Of a stretch of 64,000 bases of DNA, positions 32,698-44,200 are shown in pieces (positions within the stretch are counted from its first letter, which is position 1; each line of letters starts with the position of its first letter). The DNA is taken from NCBI GenBank assembly GCA_023014485.1, contig JAJOZX010005538.1, positions 67,001 to 131,000 on the forward strand. Reading direction: 5' to 3'. The notes beneath the pieces are model-generated. The model made no database searches. It had not been told where the DNA came from and saw nothing but the letters and a program-made list of their open reading frames with translations. The stretch is from Bathynomus jamesi (lineage: Eukaryota; Arthropoda; Malacostraca; Isopoda; Cirolanidae). Position numbers and translations under genes: made by a program.

Positions 32698-33239
32698 AAA
32701 TAATCACGATGGAAACAATAATTAAAAACATAATGGGTTAAATTTTTACGTTGTAGAAAAATTCAGAATAAAGCTACGTCAGACTAGCAGCAAATTGTAA
32801 CCATAAGCAGATATCCTGACAGTTTTCAAAAGTAAGATTAGCTGGGTATGCTATGCTCCGTCTGACTGCAACGGGTCTCGAATCCGCAGACAAATCTTAA
32901 TAGGTTTTATTATCTCTAAAATCCTACCTGTACAAGAAATGTACAAATAAAAACACACCATATATATATATATGCTGAAATAACCCGAAGGAAGCAGAGA
33001 ATTTAAAATATTTTTGAAAGCGCGTTTATTGCGGCCTTTTACATTTAAGTTATATTGTTATAAACGAGAAAGAGTCCTGACCTATATATGTATTATGTCC
33101 CGGTTAGGTTATATTATTATAAACGAGAAAGAGTCCTGGGATAATTTTCCTTTGTAGCTTTGTAGGAAAACTCAGAATAAAGCTAGGTTAGGCACTTATA
33201 AGCTAACACTGAATGAGCCGAAGAATATAGTTACTTACA
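32498..33239 (-). other. Intron of gene G1
   Basis: GTAAGT donor at the exon 1 edge (about 33234-33239) and a pyrimidine-rich acceptor at 32498. It contains (TA)n at 32656-32692, a shorter TA tract near 32960, and a duplicated TATAAACGAGAAAGAGTCCTG block (about 33059 and 33118). No gene inside. Confidence 0.6.
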
Positions 33240-33408
33240 TTTTAATAGCTTCTTCATTGAACCTTTCTTGCATTTCGTCACAATTTTCCGTAACAATCTG
33301 AGTAGATAAAAGTTCTTCCCGATCTACAGCTCTGAAAATTAGACGCGTTGCGTGAGCATAAAAATCTTGAGCTTCAAACAGATCGGGGGAGTCGTACAGC
33401 TGGCTCAT
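33240..33408 (-). CDS. Two-exon small gene G1, exon 1
   Basis: ATG at 33408 begins MSQLYDSPDLFEAQDF; then RLIFRAVDREELLSTQ and an acidic tail, ending AAAAT just before the GTAAGTAA donor. It aligns without gaps to exon 1 of gene G2 (61165-61331): DLY/DLF, AxDRDGLFSTQ versus AVDREELLSTQ, and the same split-codon end. Exon length and phase should be checked against the raw sequence, since my count is uncertain by one base near 33300. The gene is about 1.2 kb right of the last Polinton B gene; whether it is Polinton cargo or a host gene is open. Confidence 0.6.
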
Positions 33409-33449
33409 GGCTAGTATTTCAAAAACACTAAGCGCAAAAACGATTGAAC

Positions 33450-33580
33450 TGAGGCTCTGAGATGAGCTGCGCCCTTTTATAAAGGGCGCTTGTTACCAAC
33501 CCACAAAACACAATCGCTAGCTTCCTATTGGCTAACAGTGAATTTTGGGCGGAGATCCGCCCACAGGGCTGTGATTGGTT
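33450..33580 (-). promoter_or_regulatory. Core promoter of gene G1: TATA, initiator and two CCAAT boxes
   Basis: On the minus strand TATAAAA occupies 33481-33475 and TCAGTT places +1 at 33450, so TATA is at -31, textbook arthropod spacing. CCAAT boxes (plus-strand ATTGG) are at 33527-33531 and 33574-33578, near -80 and -126. The leader to the ATG is about 42 bases. The motifs and spacing are seen directly; activity is inferred. Confidence 0.7.
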
Positions 33581-33660
33581 GCCCCGTGAAATCTGGGGCG
33601 TGTCAAATATCCCCATTCATGGAGAGACGAGAAACGTTTTGTGTTTTGATCTTGTATTCG

Positions 33661-33663
<3 letters not shown>

Positions 33664-33731
<68 letters not shown>
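33664..33731. repeat. (GA)n microsatellite
   Basis: Alternating GA for about 68 bp. Apparent reading frames across it are artefacts. Confidence 0.95.
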
Positions 33732-33732
<1 letters not shown>

Positions 33733-33943
33733 GAGGTTGGAATGTGAAACGCTTTATGATGCCTAAAACATAAAAGTGAAAGATTGTTAATTACCCATGA
33801 AGAAAACAGCTGTAAAATTTCCACGATATAATAAATATATTTAAAAATAACAGCTTTGTGGTGGTCGCGGTTGATTAGCCCAAAGTTTACGATCTCGAGA
33901 GAATGGAAATAGATTGACCCGACGCTGGGCTGTATAATTTAAT

Positions 33944-33979
<36 letters not shown>

Positions 33980-33982
<3 letters not shown>

Positions 33983-34708
33983 GGTGGGCCGAAAGTCTGG
34001 ATCCATAGGAAAATATTTATTTTAATACATAAATTACAACAAATGGTAAATACTTAAAATGAATATCAACTTTAACTCGTAAATGCGTATCCGTGATACT
34101 GTACAGTGGTTCGTACTCCAGTATAAACAACAAATTATAACAAATGCTCAAATTGGCGGCCTCTGACATCGCCACACTTAGGGATGGAATTTATGATTTT
34201 TAATAATTCTTCGAATTGACGTTCTCGAGATGCGTGTTTCATTTGATAATCTTCTTGTTGACTTTACTGGACTATTCGTTAAAGTTTCACATACCATTGC
34301 AGAGGTATTTTCATCAGTTGCAATTTTTGGACGACCAGAACGCCGTCGATCATGTACACTTCCTGTTTCTTTGAAACGTTTAAACAACTTGCCAACAGTC
34401 GCAAGTGTTACTGGATGCTTATCAGGATGATTTCTATTGAATTCGGTAGCAACTTCACTGTGTAGCGCCCTGTCTTGCGTACATGAGCACAAGTTCTACC
34501 CGGTCTTCTGTTGTTAGATTCGAAGCCATTTCTGGGCTGAAATAAAAAAGTATTTGAGTATTTATACTGGAGTACGAACTACTGTACAGTATCACGGATA
34601 CGCATTTACGAGTTAAAGTTGATATTCATTTTAAGTATTTACCATTTGTTGTAATTTATGTATTAAAATAAATATTTTCCTATGGATCCAGACTTTCGGC
34701 CCACCCTG
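33980..34708 (-). mobile_element. Mariner-type element with about 150-bp inverted ends, internally deleted
   Basis: Ends CAGGGTGGGCCGAAAGTCTGG on both sides, with the inverted match continuing through the TATCACGGATACGCATTTACG block for about 150 bp. TA flanks both sides and the outer sequence is (TA)n. Only a truncated transposase gene remains (34178-34529). Confidence 0.9.
34178..34529 (-). pseudogene. Mariner-type transposase, DNA-binding domain only
   Basis: ATG at 34529 (MASNLTTEDRVELVLMYAR), a frameshift near 34455, then EVATEFNRNHPDKHPVTLAT, FKRFKETGSVHDRRRSGRP and TRRLSNETRISRTSIRRII, two helix-turn-helix units with a GRP-type linker. The catalytic domain is absent. It resembles the N-terminal half of the transposase at 36055. 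It could only bind element ends, if expressed at all. Confidence 0.85.
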
Positions 34709-34737
34709 TATATATAAAGTAAAGAACGTGCTTGTGT

Positions 34738-35530
34738 AGAAGGGTGTTCCGCACAAGATGAGGAGGGAGAACGAGCAAATGAAAAATGAGGTACCTCCCA
34801 GGAATCGAACCCGGGATCATCTAATTGCCTGTCGGATATGTTAACAACTATACCAAGGACCGCGATTAGTCAGTACTCGTAATTCTCCTAAATACGAGCG
34901 GAATCAAATGCCCTGAGGCGGCACCTTCGCATGCCGTACATATATACATTTTAACTGCAAACAACACACCGTATAATTAATGTAAAGAACGCGACGCTTG
35001 TGTAGAAGAGTGTTCCGCACAAGATGAGGATGGAGAACGAGCAAATAAAAAATGAGAACCCTCCCAGGAATCGAACCCGAGATCATCCAATTGCCGGTCG
35101 GAGTACTGACTAAACGGGGTCCTTGGTGTAGTGGTTAACATATCCGACTGGCAAATGGATGATCCCGGGTTCGATTCCTGGGAGATACCTCATTTTTCAT
35201 TTGTTCGTTCTCCCTCATCTTTTGCGGAACACTCTTCTACACAAGTGTCGTTCTTTACATTAATTATACTGTGTGTTATTTGCAGTTAAAATGTATATAA
35301 GTACGGCATGCGAAGGTGGCCCCCTCAGGGCATTTGATTCACCTCGTATGTAGGAGAATTACGAGTACTGACTAATCGGTGTCCATGGTGTAGTGGTTAA
35401 CATATCCGACCGGCAATTGGATAATCCAGGGTTCGATTCCTGGGAGGTACCTCATTTTTCATTTACTCGTTCTCACTCCTCATCTTGTGCGGAAAACTCT
35501 TCTACACAAACGTCCTTCTTTACATTAAAT
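34738..35530. repeat. tRNA-like repeat cluster: two units in each orientation
   Basis: Four tRNA-like segments: minus at about 34795-34862 and 35045-35098, plus at about 35120-35190 and 35388-35455. Each has an A-box-like GTGTAGTGGTTAA and a B-box GGTTCGATTCC. In the 35120 unit the TCCGA/TTGGA anticodon stem is broken by changes, but in 35388 it pairs around the loop CTGGCAA, and CCGGG/CCTGG closes a T-arm in the 35120 unit. The surrounding repeat (period about 260-270 bp) makes a large inverted repeat centred near 35105. I read this as a tRNA-derived SINE-like repeat, not functional tRNA genes. Confidence 0.75.
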
Positions 35531-35553
35531 ATACTGTGTTTTTTGCAGTTAAA

Positions 35554-35559
<6 letters not shown>

Positions 35560-35605
<46 letters not shown>

Positions 35606-35960
35606 CTGTGGTGGTATATATATATGTGTATATATATATGAGAAAAGTTCAGAATGGAAGTAATAGGGTGTTTATAGCCCGTAATTAATTTTTTTTTTTT
35701 GTAGAAAGAGAAGAAAAACTATGATCAGCAGAGATATATTTGGTACAATTCGCGAATGTTTGAAAGATACACTAAACTGCGAGTCAGTTGCTGGTGAAGT
35801 TTTAATCTTTATGATCTCGAAATAAACTCCTGCGGAAAGAAGTTTATTTATTGGAATTTTAAATCGATATTATCTATCGCTTCCACTAAACTCCATAATT
35901 TTCAGAACGATGTTTAATATAATTATTTATATATCTATATATATATATATATATATAGGG
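35560..35960. repeat. (TA)n tracts with a gene-free spacer
   Basis: TA tracts at about 35560-35603 and 35936-35957 with unremarkable AT-rich sequence between. No gene seen. Confidence 0.8.
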
Positions 35961-37171
35961 CAGGGTGTCCCATAAGTCCGGCATCATAGGAGAAATTCAT
36001 ATTTTTCTATTTCCAAAAACTATAATTCAAATTTTTCTCTTTCTACAGGCCATAATGTCTGTGAGCAAAGAAGAACGAATCCAGATAATTCTACTCATAG
36101 GAAATCGGAGTCAAAGAGAGGCCGCTGCTGAATTTAACAGACTGCATCCAGACCGCGAGCCAATAACACAGAGTTGTGTTAGCAGACTTGTTGCAAAGTT
36201 TAAGGAAACAGGATCCGTAGAAGATAAACCACGCAGTGGACCTTCAAGGAGGTCCACTGACGATGATACAGCGAATGCTATCCTGGCTCATTTTAACAAA
36301 AGTCCCAATAAGTCTCTTCGGCGATTGTCCGCCGAGACAGGAGTGTCGAAAAGTAGCATCCATCGCATTCTTCATGCTCACAAATGGCATCCATATAAAC
36401 TTCAGATCCTACAGAAATTAAGCGAAGATGATCCCGACCGGCGGATGGAATTTTGTGAATGGGCTACGAAACAATATGCTCGGGATGCCAATTTCCCGTG
36501 CTCCATTCTGTTCAGTGACGAGGCTGTTTTTTATGGAAATGGTGAGGTAAATCGACAGAACACCCGCTACTGGTCTCAAAACAACCCTCACTGGTATACC
36601 TCTTCAAAGGAACAAGGTGCATCTCGAGTGATGGTATGGTGTGGCATTTGGAAGGATCGCATAATAGGCCCCCTCTTTTTCGGTGAACATGTCACTGGAA
36701 GCACCTACCTACGTATGCTCGAGGAAGAAGCATTTCCCAGTGTCTTGAACGAAGGAAATTTCCCAACATGGTTCCAGCAAGACGGCGCTCCTGCACATTA
36801 CAGCACCCAAGTAAAGGAATACTTGTACCAACAATTTCCTGGTCATTGGATAGGACGTCGAGGGGCCTGTGGAATGGCCAGCTAGAAGCCCGGATCTCAC
36901 GCCACTAGATTTTTATCTCTGGGGTCACTTGAAAGCGCTGGTAGACGCAGAGAAAATTAGGAGTGTTGAACATTTACGGCAGCGCATTATTGGGGTATGT
37001 AACGCCATTACTCCTGACATCATTCACTGTGTGCTTGCTGACTGGGTATCACGTCTGAATTGGTGTATTGAAAACAATGATGGACATATTGAGCACGTTC
37101 TGCAAATAAAAGCTTTTGTTTTGCCTTTTTTTATTATTTTTCCTATGATGCCGGACTTATGGGACACCCTG
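35961..37171 (+). mobile_element. Mariner/Tc1-type element, near full length
   Basis: Inverted ends CAGGGTGTCCCATAAGTCCG (about 31 bp) at both borders. TA follows the right end; on the left three extra G separate the end from the (TA)n tract. It encodes one transposase with a single frameshift. Confidence 0.9.
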
Positions 37172-37249
37172 TATATATACATATATATATATATATTATT
37201 TTTCCATAAACATATGTCCTTCTATTGTTCAGCTAATTTCATCGTTTAA
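36055..37249 (+). pseudogene. Mariner/Tc1-type transposase, one frameshift
   Basis: ATG at 36055 (MSVSKEERIQIILLIGN). Two helix-turn-helix units (to about residue 130: QREAAAEFNRLHPDREPITQ, ETGVSKSSIHRIL), then FSDEAVF, WFQQDGAPAH and, after a one-base shift at about 36862-36868, WPARSPDLTPLDFYLWG. The second and third Asp codons are 109 bases apart, so restoring frame gives 36 or 37 intervening residues. After the shift the frame has no stop before the right inverted repeat and runs out into flanking DNA to 37249. A pyrimidine tract with CAG just before the ATG could be a splice acceptor. Expected role: cut-and-paste at TA. Confidence 0.85.
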
Positions 37250-37326
37250 TTAGATGTTTAGGAAGGGGTTTCCTTTTATCGCTTTCACCTTTCTTCATTT
37301 CCCTCCTTTATCATATTCCCTTTCTA

Positions 37327-37403
37327 TTTATTCATTTGTGTCCGAATTGTTCATTCTGATGAATGTCAATCTTTACACTCCACCTTAGACCTACTTTTAA
37401 ACG

Positions 37404-37439
<36 letters not shown>

Positions 37440-37790
37440 AGGGCGCGAGAGAGAGATCCCTGCTAGGGCGCTCTGGGTACCCCTACCAACCTTGGAAAGA
37501 TGTTTACACGAATTTTTATACGAACTTTTTTCTGGAATTGTACATATATACGCTCGCCTTTGCTTTCCACCCGAATTGTTCATTCTGGCGAAGGTCAAGT
37601 TTTACTCTCCACCTTAGACCTACTTTTAGAAGGGGAAATATATATATATTTATATATATATATATACACATGAGAGAGAGAGACCGAGATCCCTGCTAGG
37701 GCGCTCTGGGTACCCATTTATCTACTAACCGTGAAAAGATGTTTTACACGAATTTTTAGATTAACTTTTTTCCGGAATTGTACATGTATA
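37327..37790 (+). repeat. Tandem repeat, about 240-bp period, left of BEL insertion
   Basis: Each unit has CCCGAATTGTTCATTCTGG, CTCCACCTTAGACCTACTTTT, a (TA)n tract, a short GA tract and ATCCCTGCTAGGGCGCTCTG. Two units lie here and the array continues at 46378-46760 beyond the BEL/Pao element, which inserted inside it. Confidence 0.85.
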
Positions 37791-37791
37791 T

Positions 37792-38520
37792 AGTATGAAA
37801 TTTAGGATATTGGGAGGGTGGTTGAGAGAGAGCAGAAGTGGTCCTCAGAGGAAATAGATTTGGTAGTCTCTTTAATGTATAATAATTTATGGTTAACAAA
37901 GGTATGTGAATAATTGTTCATCATACTGGGTCATATCCACATTAGTAATTTATTACTATGTGGTGAAGGGTGTGCTCGGTGAGATTATCTCCCACCGACA
38001 ACAACAACCAGCCAACAAAACTGAAGTCAAACACCAGAACCTTGGCTTCAGTTCGTTCTTCCTTTTGATCGCATGAAGAGAGGAACAATTACGCAGTTGG
38101 CTTGCGAACTACTCTACAGAAATAGTGACTGAAACAAAAGTTGAAGTTAAAAACCAATACAGGCTAGTGTACCCAGAATAGGTCTACTTGAATTAGCTTA
38201 ACTGAAGACTACGATTTTAAGATTAACTCTACAAGACGCTACATCATCCCATTGACCAACTGAGGTGAGTCAATTCTTTCACTTTACCTTTCGGTTAACA
38301 GTTAACAAATATCCCCAATTTATTACATGAACCGTAGTAAATTTTCTATGGTTTTATTTGTGGGAATTGTATCTGTGATTTAATCATCCTATTTGCTCCG
38401 GACCATTTCTGGATTCTCGAGTCCTAATTTAATAGGTTGGATTAATTTTAACCTGCGTTAGGGGTTGGGAAATTGAGGTAGGTTTAATTGAGGTCATCTC
38501 CAACAGTGCAGTTTTTCACA
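37792..38520 (+). repeat. BEL/Pao 5' LTR
   Basis: Starts near AGTATGAAATTTAGGATATTG and ends CAGTGCAGTTTTTCACA. The match to 45651-46377 defines it. Confidence 0.85.
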
Positions 38521-39166
38521 ATGGTGGCCCGTGTGGGGAAGACTAAAACAGATATACTATTAAATTCTGAGTGCATTTAACATAGCCTAGTGAACATTAT
38601 AAATTTCACTTAACGCTCGATTTTCGTTTATCGTAACTCGCGGTTGCGAACAAACTCTGTACAAAATTGTACTCTGCTCCCGAGAGTAAACAAAAGTTCT
38701 TTTTCTTTGCGGTATTGAAATAGGTGAACTAATTATTTAATTAAAATTAAGGCCTACATTTAATAACGTAAGGCTTACAAATTTAATTTAACAGTGAACT
38801 TATTGAACTTATTGAACTTATTGAACTTATTGTTAGCCTATTAGTGTAGGGCTAGGCTACTCAATTGGGCTTCAATTTGCTTAACCTAGGACTCGTAAGG
38901 GTGGACACTGGACAATAATATAGGCTAGGTAGGCTAGCCTAGTCGTAACCTTAGCCTAGGGTCATACATTTGACATAGGTTTAGGTTAAACCCTTGTACA
39001 TTTAATATTGCCTGGTGTTACTTTAAAATTTGTACAATTTATCCTCTAAGATTTCCTTCTTCTGATTGAAGTTAGGGCCTTTTATTTTTAGCCTAATCTA
39101 TAGCCTACATCTAACTAACGTAGATTTAGCCTATTTAACTGATCAATTAGGCTAGATTTATTGACA
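38521..39166 (+). other. BEL/Pao leader with probable primer-binding site
   Basis: TGGTGGCCCGTGTGGGG begins two bases inside the 5' LTR edge, the position of a primer-binding site (tRNA not identified). The rest is a non-coding leader with three direct copies of TTATTGAACTTA near 38805-38830. Confidence 0.65.
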
Positions 39167-40651
39167 ATGGCTGATACAGAAACAAACAATACAGATAGGC
39201 CTAGGGCTAAACCCAACACAAATTCTAAATTAATAGCCCTTAAAAAGAAAAAGGGTGTAATTACTAGGTCACTTAATGACTTTAGAAGAAAATCTACTCC
39301 TTCAAAGGCTGATTTTGAAAGAGTCTTAAACACAGTAGATCGAATAAAAAGTGAAATCATAATAATTGATGAGGAAATAAGATCAGAAATTGAAGATGAT
39401 AATTTACTATCAACTGATGATTTAACATCACTATTAATAGAAAATGAGGCCTACTTAGGTGAGGTAGACAGTTATATAGATGAACTTCAAACTCAAATAA
39501 ACACGTTAACCTTACAACAAGAAATGAATATGAATCAAAGCTTTGCTAATGCTTTGATGAATTCCTCTGTTCGGCATAATTCTGAACAAACTGAATTAAA
39601 AGCAAGGTTACCTACTTTACAAGTTCCAAACTTTGAAGGTGACAGAACCCAGTTTCAGTCATTTTATGAGAAATTTGATAGCCTCATTGGGAGTAAAGAC
39701 TATATTTCTGAAGTGGATAAACTCAGTTATTTACTAAATTACCTTAAAGGACCTGCTCTCAAATTAGTTGAATTCTTGCCTGTTATTGGTAGCTCATACG
39801 CAGTAGCAATAGATCTTTTAAAAAGAAATTATATTAATAGAGCAGAAATAATTCATGAACTTGCTCTTAAACTTAAACAAATGAAGCCATGTAAAGATAA
39901 TTACAGTAGTATTTATGAATTTTACTGTTCTTTTGAATCAACTCTGGGCCAACTTACAAATAACAAAATAAATTTAAAAGAATCTGCCTGGTTTATTCAA
40001 GCTATTGTATTTGAGTGTTTGCCACCACAGGTTAGGGAGATTTTTCAACGTAAGACAGTAGACATTTATCCGACTTTAGATGAATTGAGGTCTGAATTTC
40101 CTACTGTATTATCAATTTATAAAAGTAAAAGTTCATCTTTGCCTGCCACTTCTGAGACTCATAAAGATAAAGCCCATTTTCAAGAACAAAACTCTGAGAC
40201 TAAAACACCAACTTTGCAAAATTTTAATATTGCAACAAAAAAGGATTACACTCCATACTGTAAATTTTGTTCCAGTAATGAACACAGTAGTACAAGATGT
40301 ACTAAATTTAATAACTTTAATTCTAGATCTAAACGTTGTGAAGAGCTTAATCTTTGCAAGAAATGTACTGGGACAGGACATCATAAAAAAGATTGTAAAT
40401 CTGAACTAAAATATAAATGTAAACTTTGTGATAATTTAAATCATGTCACATCAATGTGTAACTCTGAAAAGAATTCAAACAATAACAGTAGACCTAGTCA
40501 TAATAAAACTTCGAGTTTATCTCAAACTGAACAAAAAGATGGTGGTAATACCTTTAGTGGACACATTTGTCCAAATAGTGTAGCTAAAAATTCAGAAATT
40601 CTTTTACCTACCATTACATTAGATTTAAAGAACAACAAAGGTGGTACTACT
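39167..40651 (+). pseudogene. BEL/Pao Gag
   Basis: ATG at 39167 (MADTETNNTDRPRAKPNTN). Uninterrupted for about 495 codons. Charged N-terminal half with probable coiled coil, a central Gag-like region (LPTLQVPNFEGDRTQFQSFY, the DUF1759-type start), and three CCHC knuckles of the form C-x2-C-x4-H-x4-C at about 40258-40460 (CKFC, CKKC, CKLC). It originally read on into Pol: the present stop at 40655 is made by the inserted solo LTR. Role: particle assembly and RNA packaging in the cytoplasm. Confidence 0.85.
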
Positions 40652-41256
40652 TGTTAGAAAATCTAGAAGAGGAAGAACCATTGTTGTCCCAAGGCGATAC
40701 GATGACTAAGCTGATTGATGCAGCATTGCTTGTATATATATTAAGTTAAGGTGTATATATATCCATCTCATAATTGTAAGGTTAGTGAAAAATTAAATTA
40801 ATTTAGAGCTAGCATTTTTGAGCTCTTGTGGCATCATTGTTTGGTCACACTGTTGGCATCATTTTGAGACGCTGCGCGTCTTTCTACTCGTTTGTGGAAG
40901 GTCGTACGTAAAGGTGTGGTTTGATAGAGAGCTCTCTTGCAATTCAGTTTGGTTGTTTAGATACATGATTGTTGCATCGTGCAATAGTCCAGGTTGCGTT
41001 GTTGTTGCAAGGTTCATAAAGAAGACCACAAATAGTACCCTTTTGTTTACCTTTTAAGTTCATGTAATTTAAGGTCTAAGGTAGGCCCGCATCGAGTCAG
41101 CAACCCTGAGGTTACCCTGAGGTAGGACCTAATAGGATCTCAAATCCGTAAGTTTTAATTTAGCTTAACTTGGGCTTTAGGTAGAACTTGCCCTTTAGAA
41201 TTTGGCCGTTCACGGCTCAGCTGGGATTTCGAACCCGACAAATAAATAAAATAACA
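40652..41256. mobile_element. Solo LTR inserted at the Gag-Pol junction of BEL/Pao
   Basis: 605 bp with TGTTA...TAACA ends, flanked by CTACT on both sides (40647-40651 and 41257-41261). Taking out the LTR and one CTACT leaves the Gag-Pol frame continuous into the protease. It carries a TATATATATTAAG segment and an ending AATAAATAAAATAACA. Parent family not recognised; it is unrelated to the BEL LTR. Confidence 0.8.
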
Positions 41257-44200
41257 CTACTCCCATTAGATGTCTCATAGATTCTTGTTCACAACAAACA
41301 TTTGTCAGTCAATCCTTGATAAATAAATTAGACTTAATACCTAAAAGTAATAAACAAGAACTCTGTTTAACATCTTTTGTTAATGATAACTCAGAAAAAA
41401 CTAACTATGAGACAGTTGAACTGGGACTGGACCTAGAAAACCAAACTCATAATTTAAAAGCTGTTATTGTTAAACATGTAGGACAAGATCAACTTGTAGT
41501 CCCTAAACTGAGTCAGACAATTAAAGAATTGAAGAAACATCATGTAATAGCAGATAGGTACATTAAAAACAATATAGTGGATAATATACAAATGTTATTG
41601 GGAGCTGACTATATTCACCTTATTCAAAGAGGTATAGTTAAAATTGGAGATGGAATAGCCATCAACACACCACTGGGTATAGCACCCTTAGGAGATTTAA
41701 CCAAATATAATTTGGATAATAAACAAGGACAGTCTTTATGACTAAGCTCACCAGATAGCATGTGTTTGAACACAGTTTTGCAAAACTCTTGTAAAAATGT
41801 TAATAATTTAAACACTGCTATAACAAATAATTTAAATTCCCCCATTTCTGATGAAACTTTAGATGAAGGGCTACAACAACTATGGTTGCTGGAATCTGTA
41901 GGCATTTATGACACTATTCATTCAGATGAAGATCAATTAATGGCAGAACATTTTGAAAACACAATTGAATACAAAAACAATCATTATTTAGTTGAACTAC
42001 CCTGGAAAACAAACTGTCCTACCTTAACAGATAATCTTAAAGTTGCTAAAGGTCATTTATATAAAGTAATACAAAAACTTAGGGCAGACAACAAGATTCA
42101 AATGTATAATGATGTTTTTAAAGAACATTTACAAAAAGGGTTTATTGAACAAGTTACAACTAATCCTTTTAAAAAGGAAGGTTGTCATTACTTAACCCAT
42201 AGAGGTGTTTACAGACAAAATGCACCGACGACAAAACTCAGGGTTGTTTACAACTGTAGCCTCAATGATTCCAATAAACAGTTTAAATGATTGCCTTATA
42301 GAGGGTCCAAATTTAATTTCTGACCTTGTGAAAATCTTGCTGAGGTTCCGGTTAGATGAACATGCATTACAGAGTGACATCTCTAAAGCATTTTTAAGAA
42401 TTCATCTAAAGAATGACAGTGATAAGGATCAACTCAGATTCTTATGGTTTAAAGACCCTCATGATTTAAACAAAGGATTTGTCACATACAGATTCAATGT
42501 TATTCTTTTTGGTGCTAATTGTTCACCTAGTCTATTAGCTTTAACTCTGAAACACCATTTAAATACATTTGAGAATTCTTTCACCATAGATTTCTTAAAA
42601 CACTACTTCTATGTTGATAATCTAATAGGCTCCACTTCTACTCAGCCTGAATTATTTGAGATCTATGGCTCAGCTCAAGACATCATGAGTCAGGGTAATT
42701 TTGAATTAAGAGAGTGGATCTCAAATGATGAGGGTTTGAACCAAAAAATCATGTGTGATGGTAAGGGTCTCACTGAACCTACAGACAAAGTTAAAACCTT
42801 GGGCATGACATGGTACTTGGATTCATCTTCTAATAAACATGATTCAATCTGTACTAAAGAGTTTCAACTCAATTTAGAAGCTGACACTAAAAGACAAATA
42901 CTCTCAGAATCATCTAAAATATTTGATCCAATGGGTCTATTCCTTCCTGCCACAATTAGATCTACAGTTTTTATTCAAAAACTTTGGAATCAAAGTCTAG
43001 GTTGGGATGATCCAATTCCAAATCAAGATAAAAAATACTGGAAAAGGTTAGCTTTTGATTTAAATAAAATACAGAACATAAAAGTTCCCAGAACTACTGG
43101 ATTTAGGGAAAAGCTTCAATCTCTGCATGTATTTGCTGATGCAAGTACTCATGCTTATGGGTGTTGTGCTTACCTTGTAAGTCATGAGGAAAATAATTTA
43201 GTTTATGCTAAGGGGAAGGTTGCACCCATTAAACCCAGTAAAACAATACCACAATTGGAACTTTTGTCAGCTTCACTGGCAGTTAAGATCATATCTTTCT
43301 TAAAAGATACCTATTATGATGTAAATATCACTGACACATATGTTTGGCTAGATAGTCAGATATGTTTGTCGTGGATACAACATGATAGCTTAAGCTGCAA
43401 AAATATCTTTGTCAGAAACAGAGTAAAAGAAATAGCTGATGCTAATAAAACTCTGAACATGTATTTCAAATATATTCCAACAAAACAAAATCCAGCAGAT
43501 TTCATCACTAGAGGTTTATCCTATAAATTGTTGAAGACCAACAAAGCATGGTTCAGTGGACCAAAATGGATATCTCATCCAGAGCAGTGGCCTACTGAGC
43601 CAGCTAATCTAATATCAAACAATACAATGTCAGCTGACACCATAGGGCCATTTCTTAATTATGAGAAGTACTCAGACTTCAACAAACTCATTAGGGTTAC
43701 CTCTTACTGCTTGAAGTTCATACACAACTGTTTGACAAAGATAAACAAATATTTAAAGAAAGATGAAACAACATTCACAGAAGTTGCTACCAATTACTGG
43801 ATCACTCATGTTCAACATTTAGAATATAAGAGAGAGTTAGAATTTTTAACTTTTGGTAAACAATACAACGAATCTTTACCTTCAGCAGTCATAGATCTGA
43901 ACTTGTTCAGGGATGAAGATGGTCTTCTTAGGTGTAGGGGAAGACTAAATAAGTCAAAATTAGCTTATCCAGCTAAATGTCCAATTTTGCTTCCCAGATA
44001 CAATCACCTTACCACCCTAATTATTAGACATGTACATAATGAAATCCATCACATGGGGGTACCTCAGACATTAGCAACCTTAAGGAAAACTTACTGGGTA
44101 CCAAAAGGCAGAGTAACAGTAAAAACAGTTCTTAATAATTGTATAACATGTAAAAGGATTCACTCGAGACCCTACAAAAAACCAGATCCACCTGATTTGC

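Noticed and set aside
34795..35455. Functional tRNA genes
   Set aside because: A and B boxes are present, but the units are repeated with diverged stems inside a larger repeat, so they read as tRNA-derived repeats.
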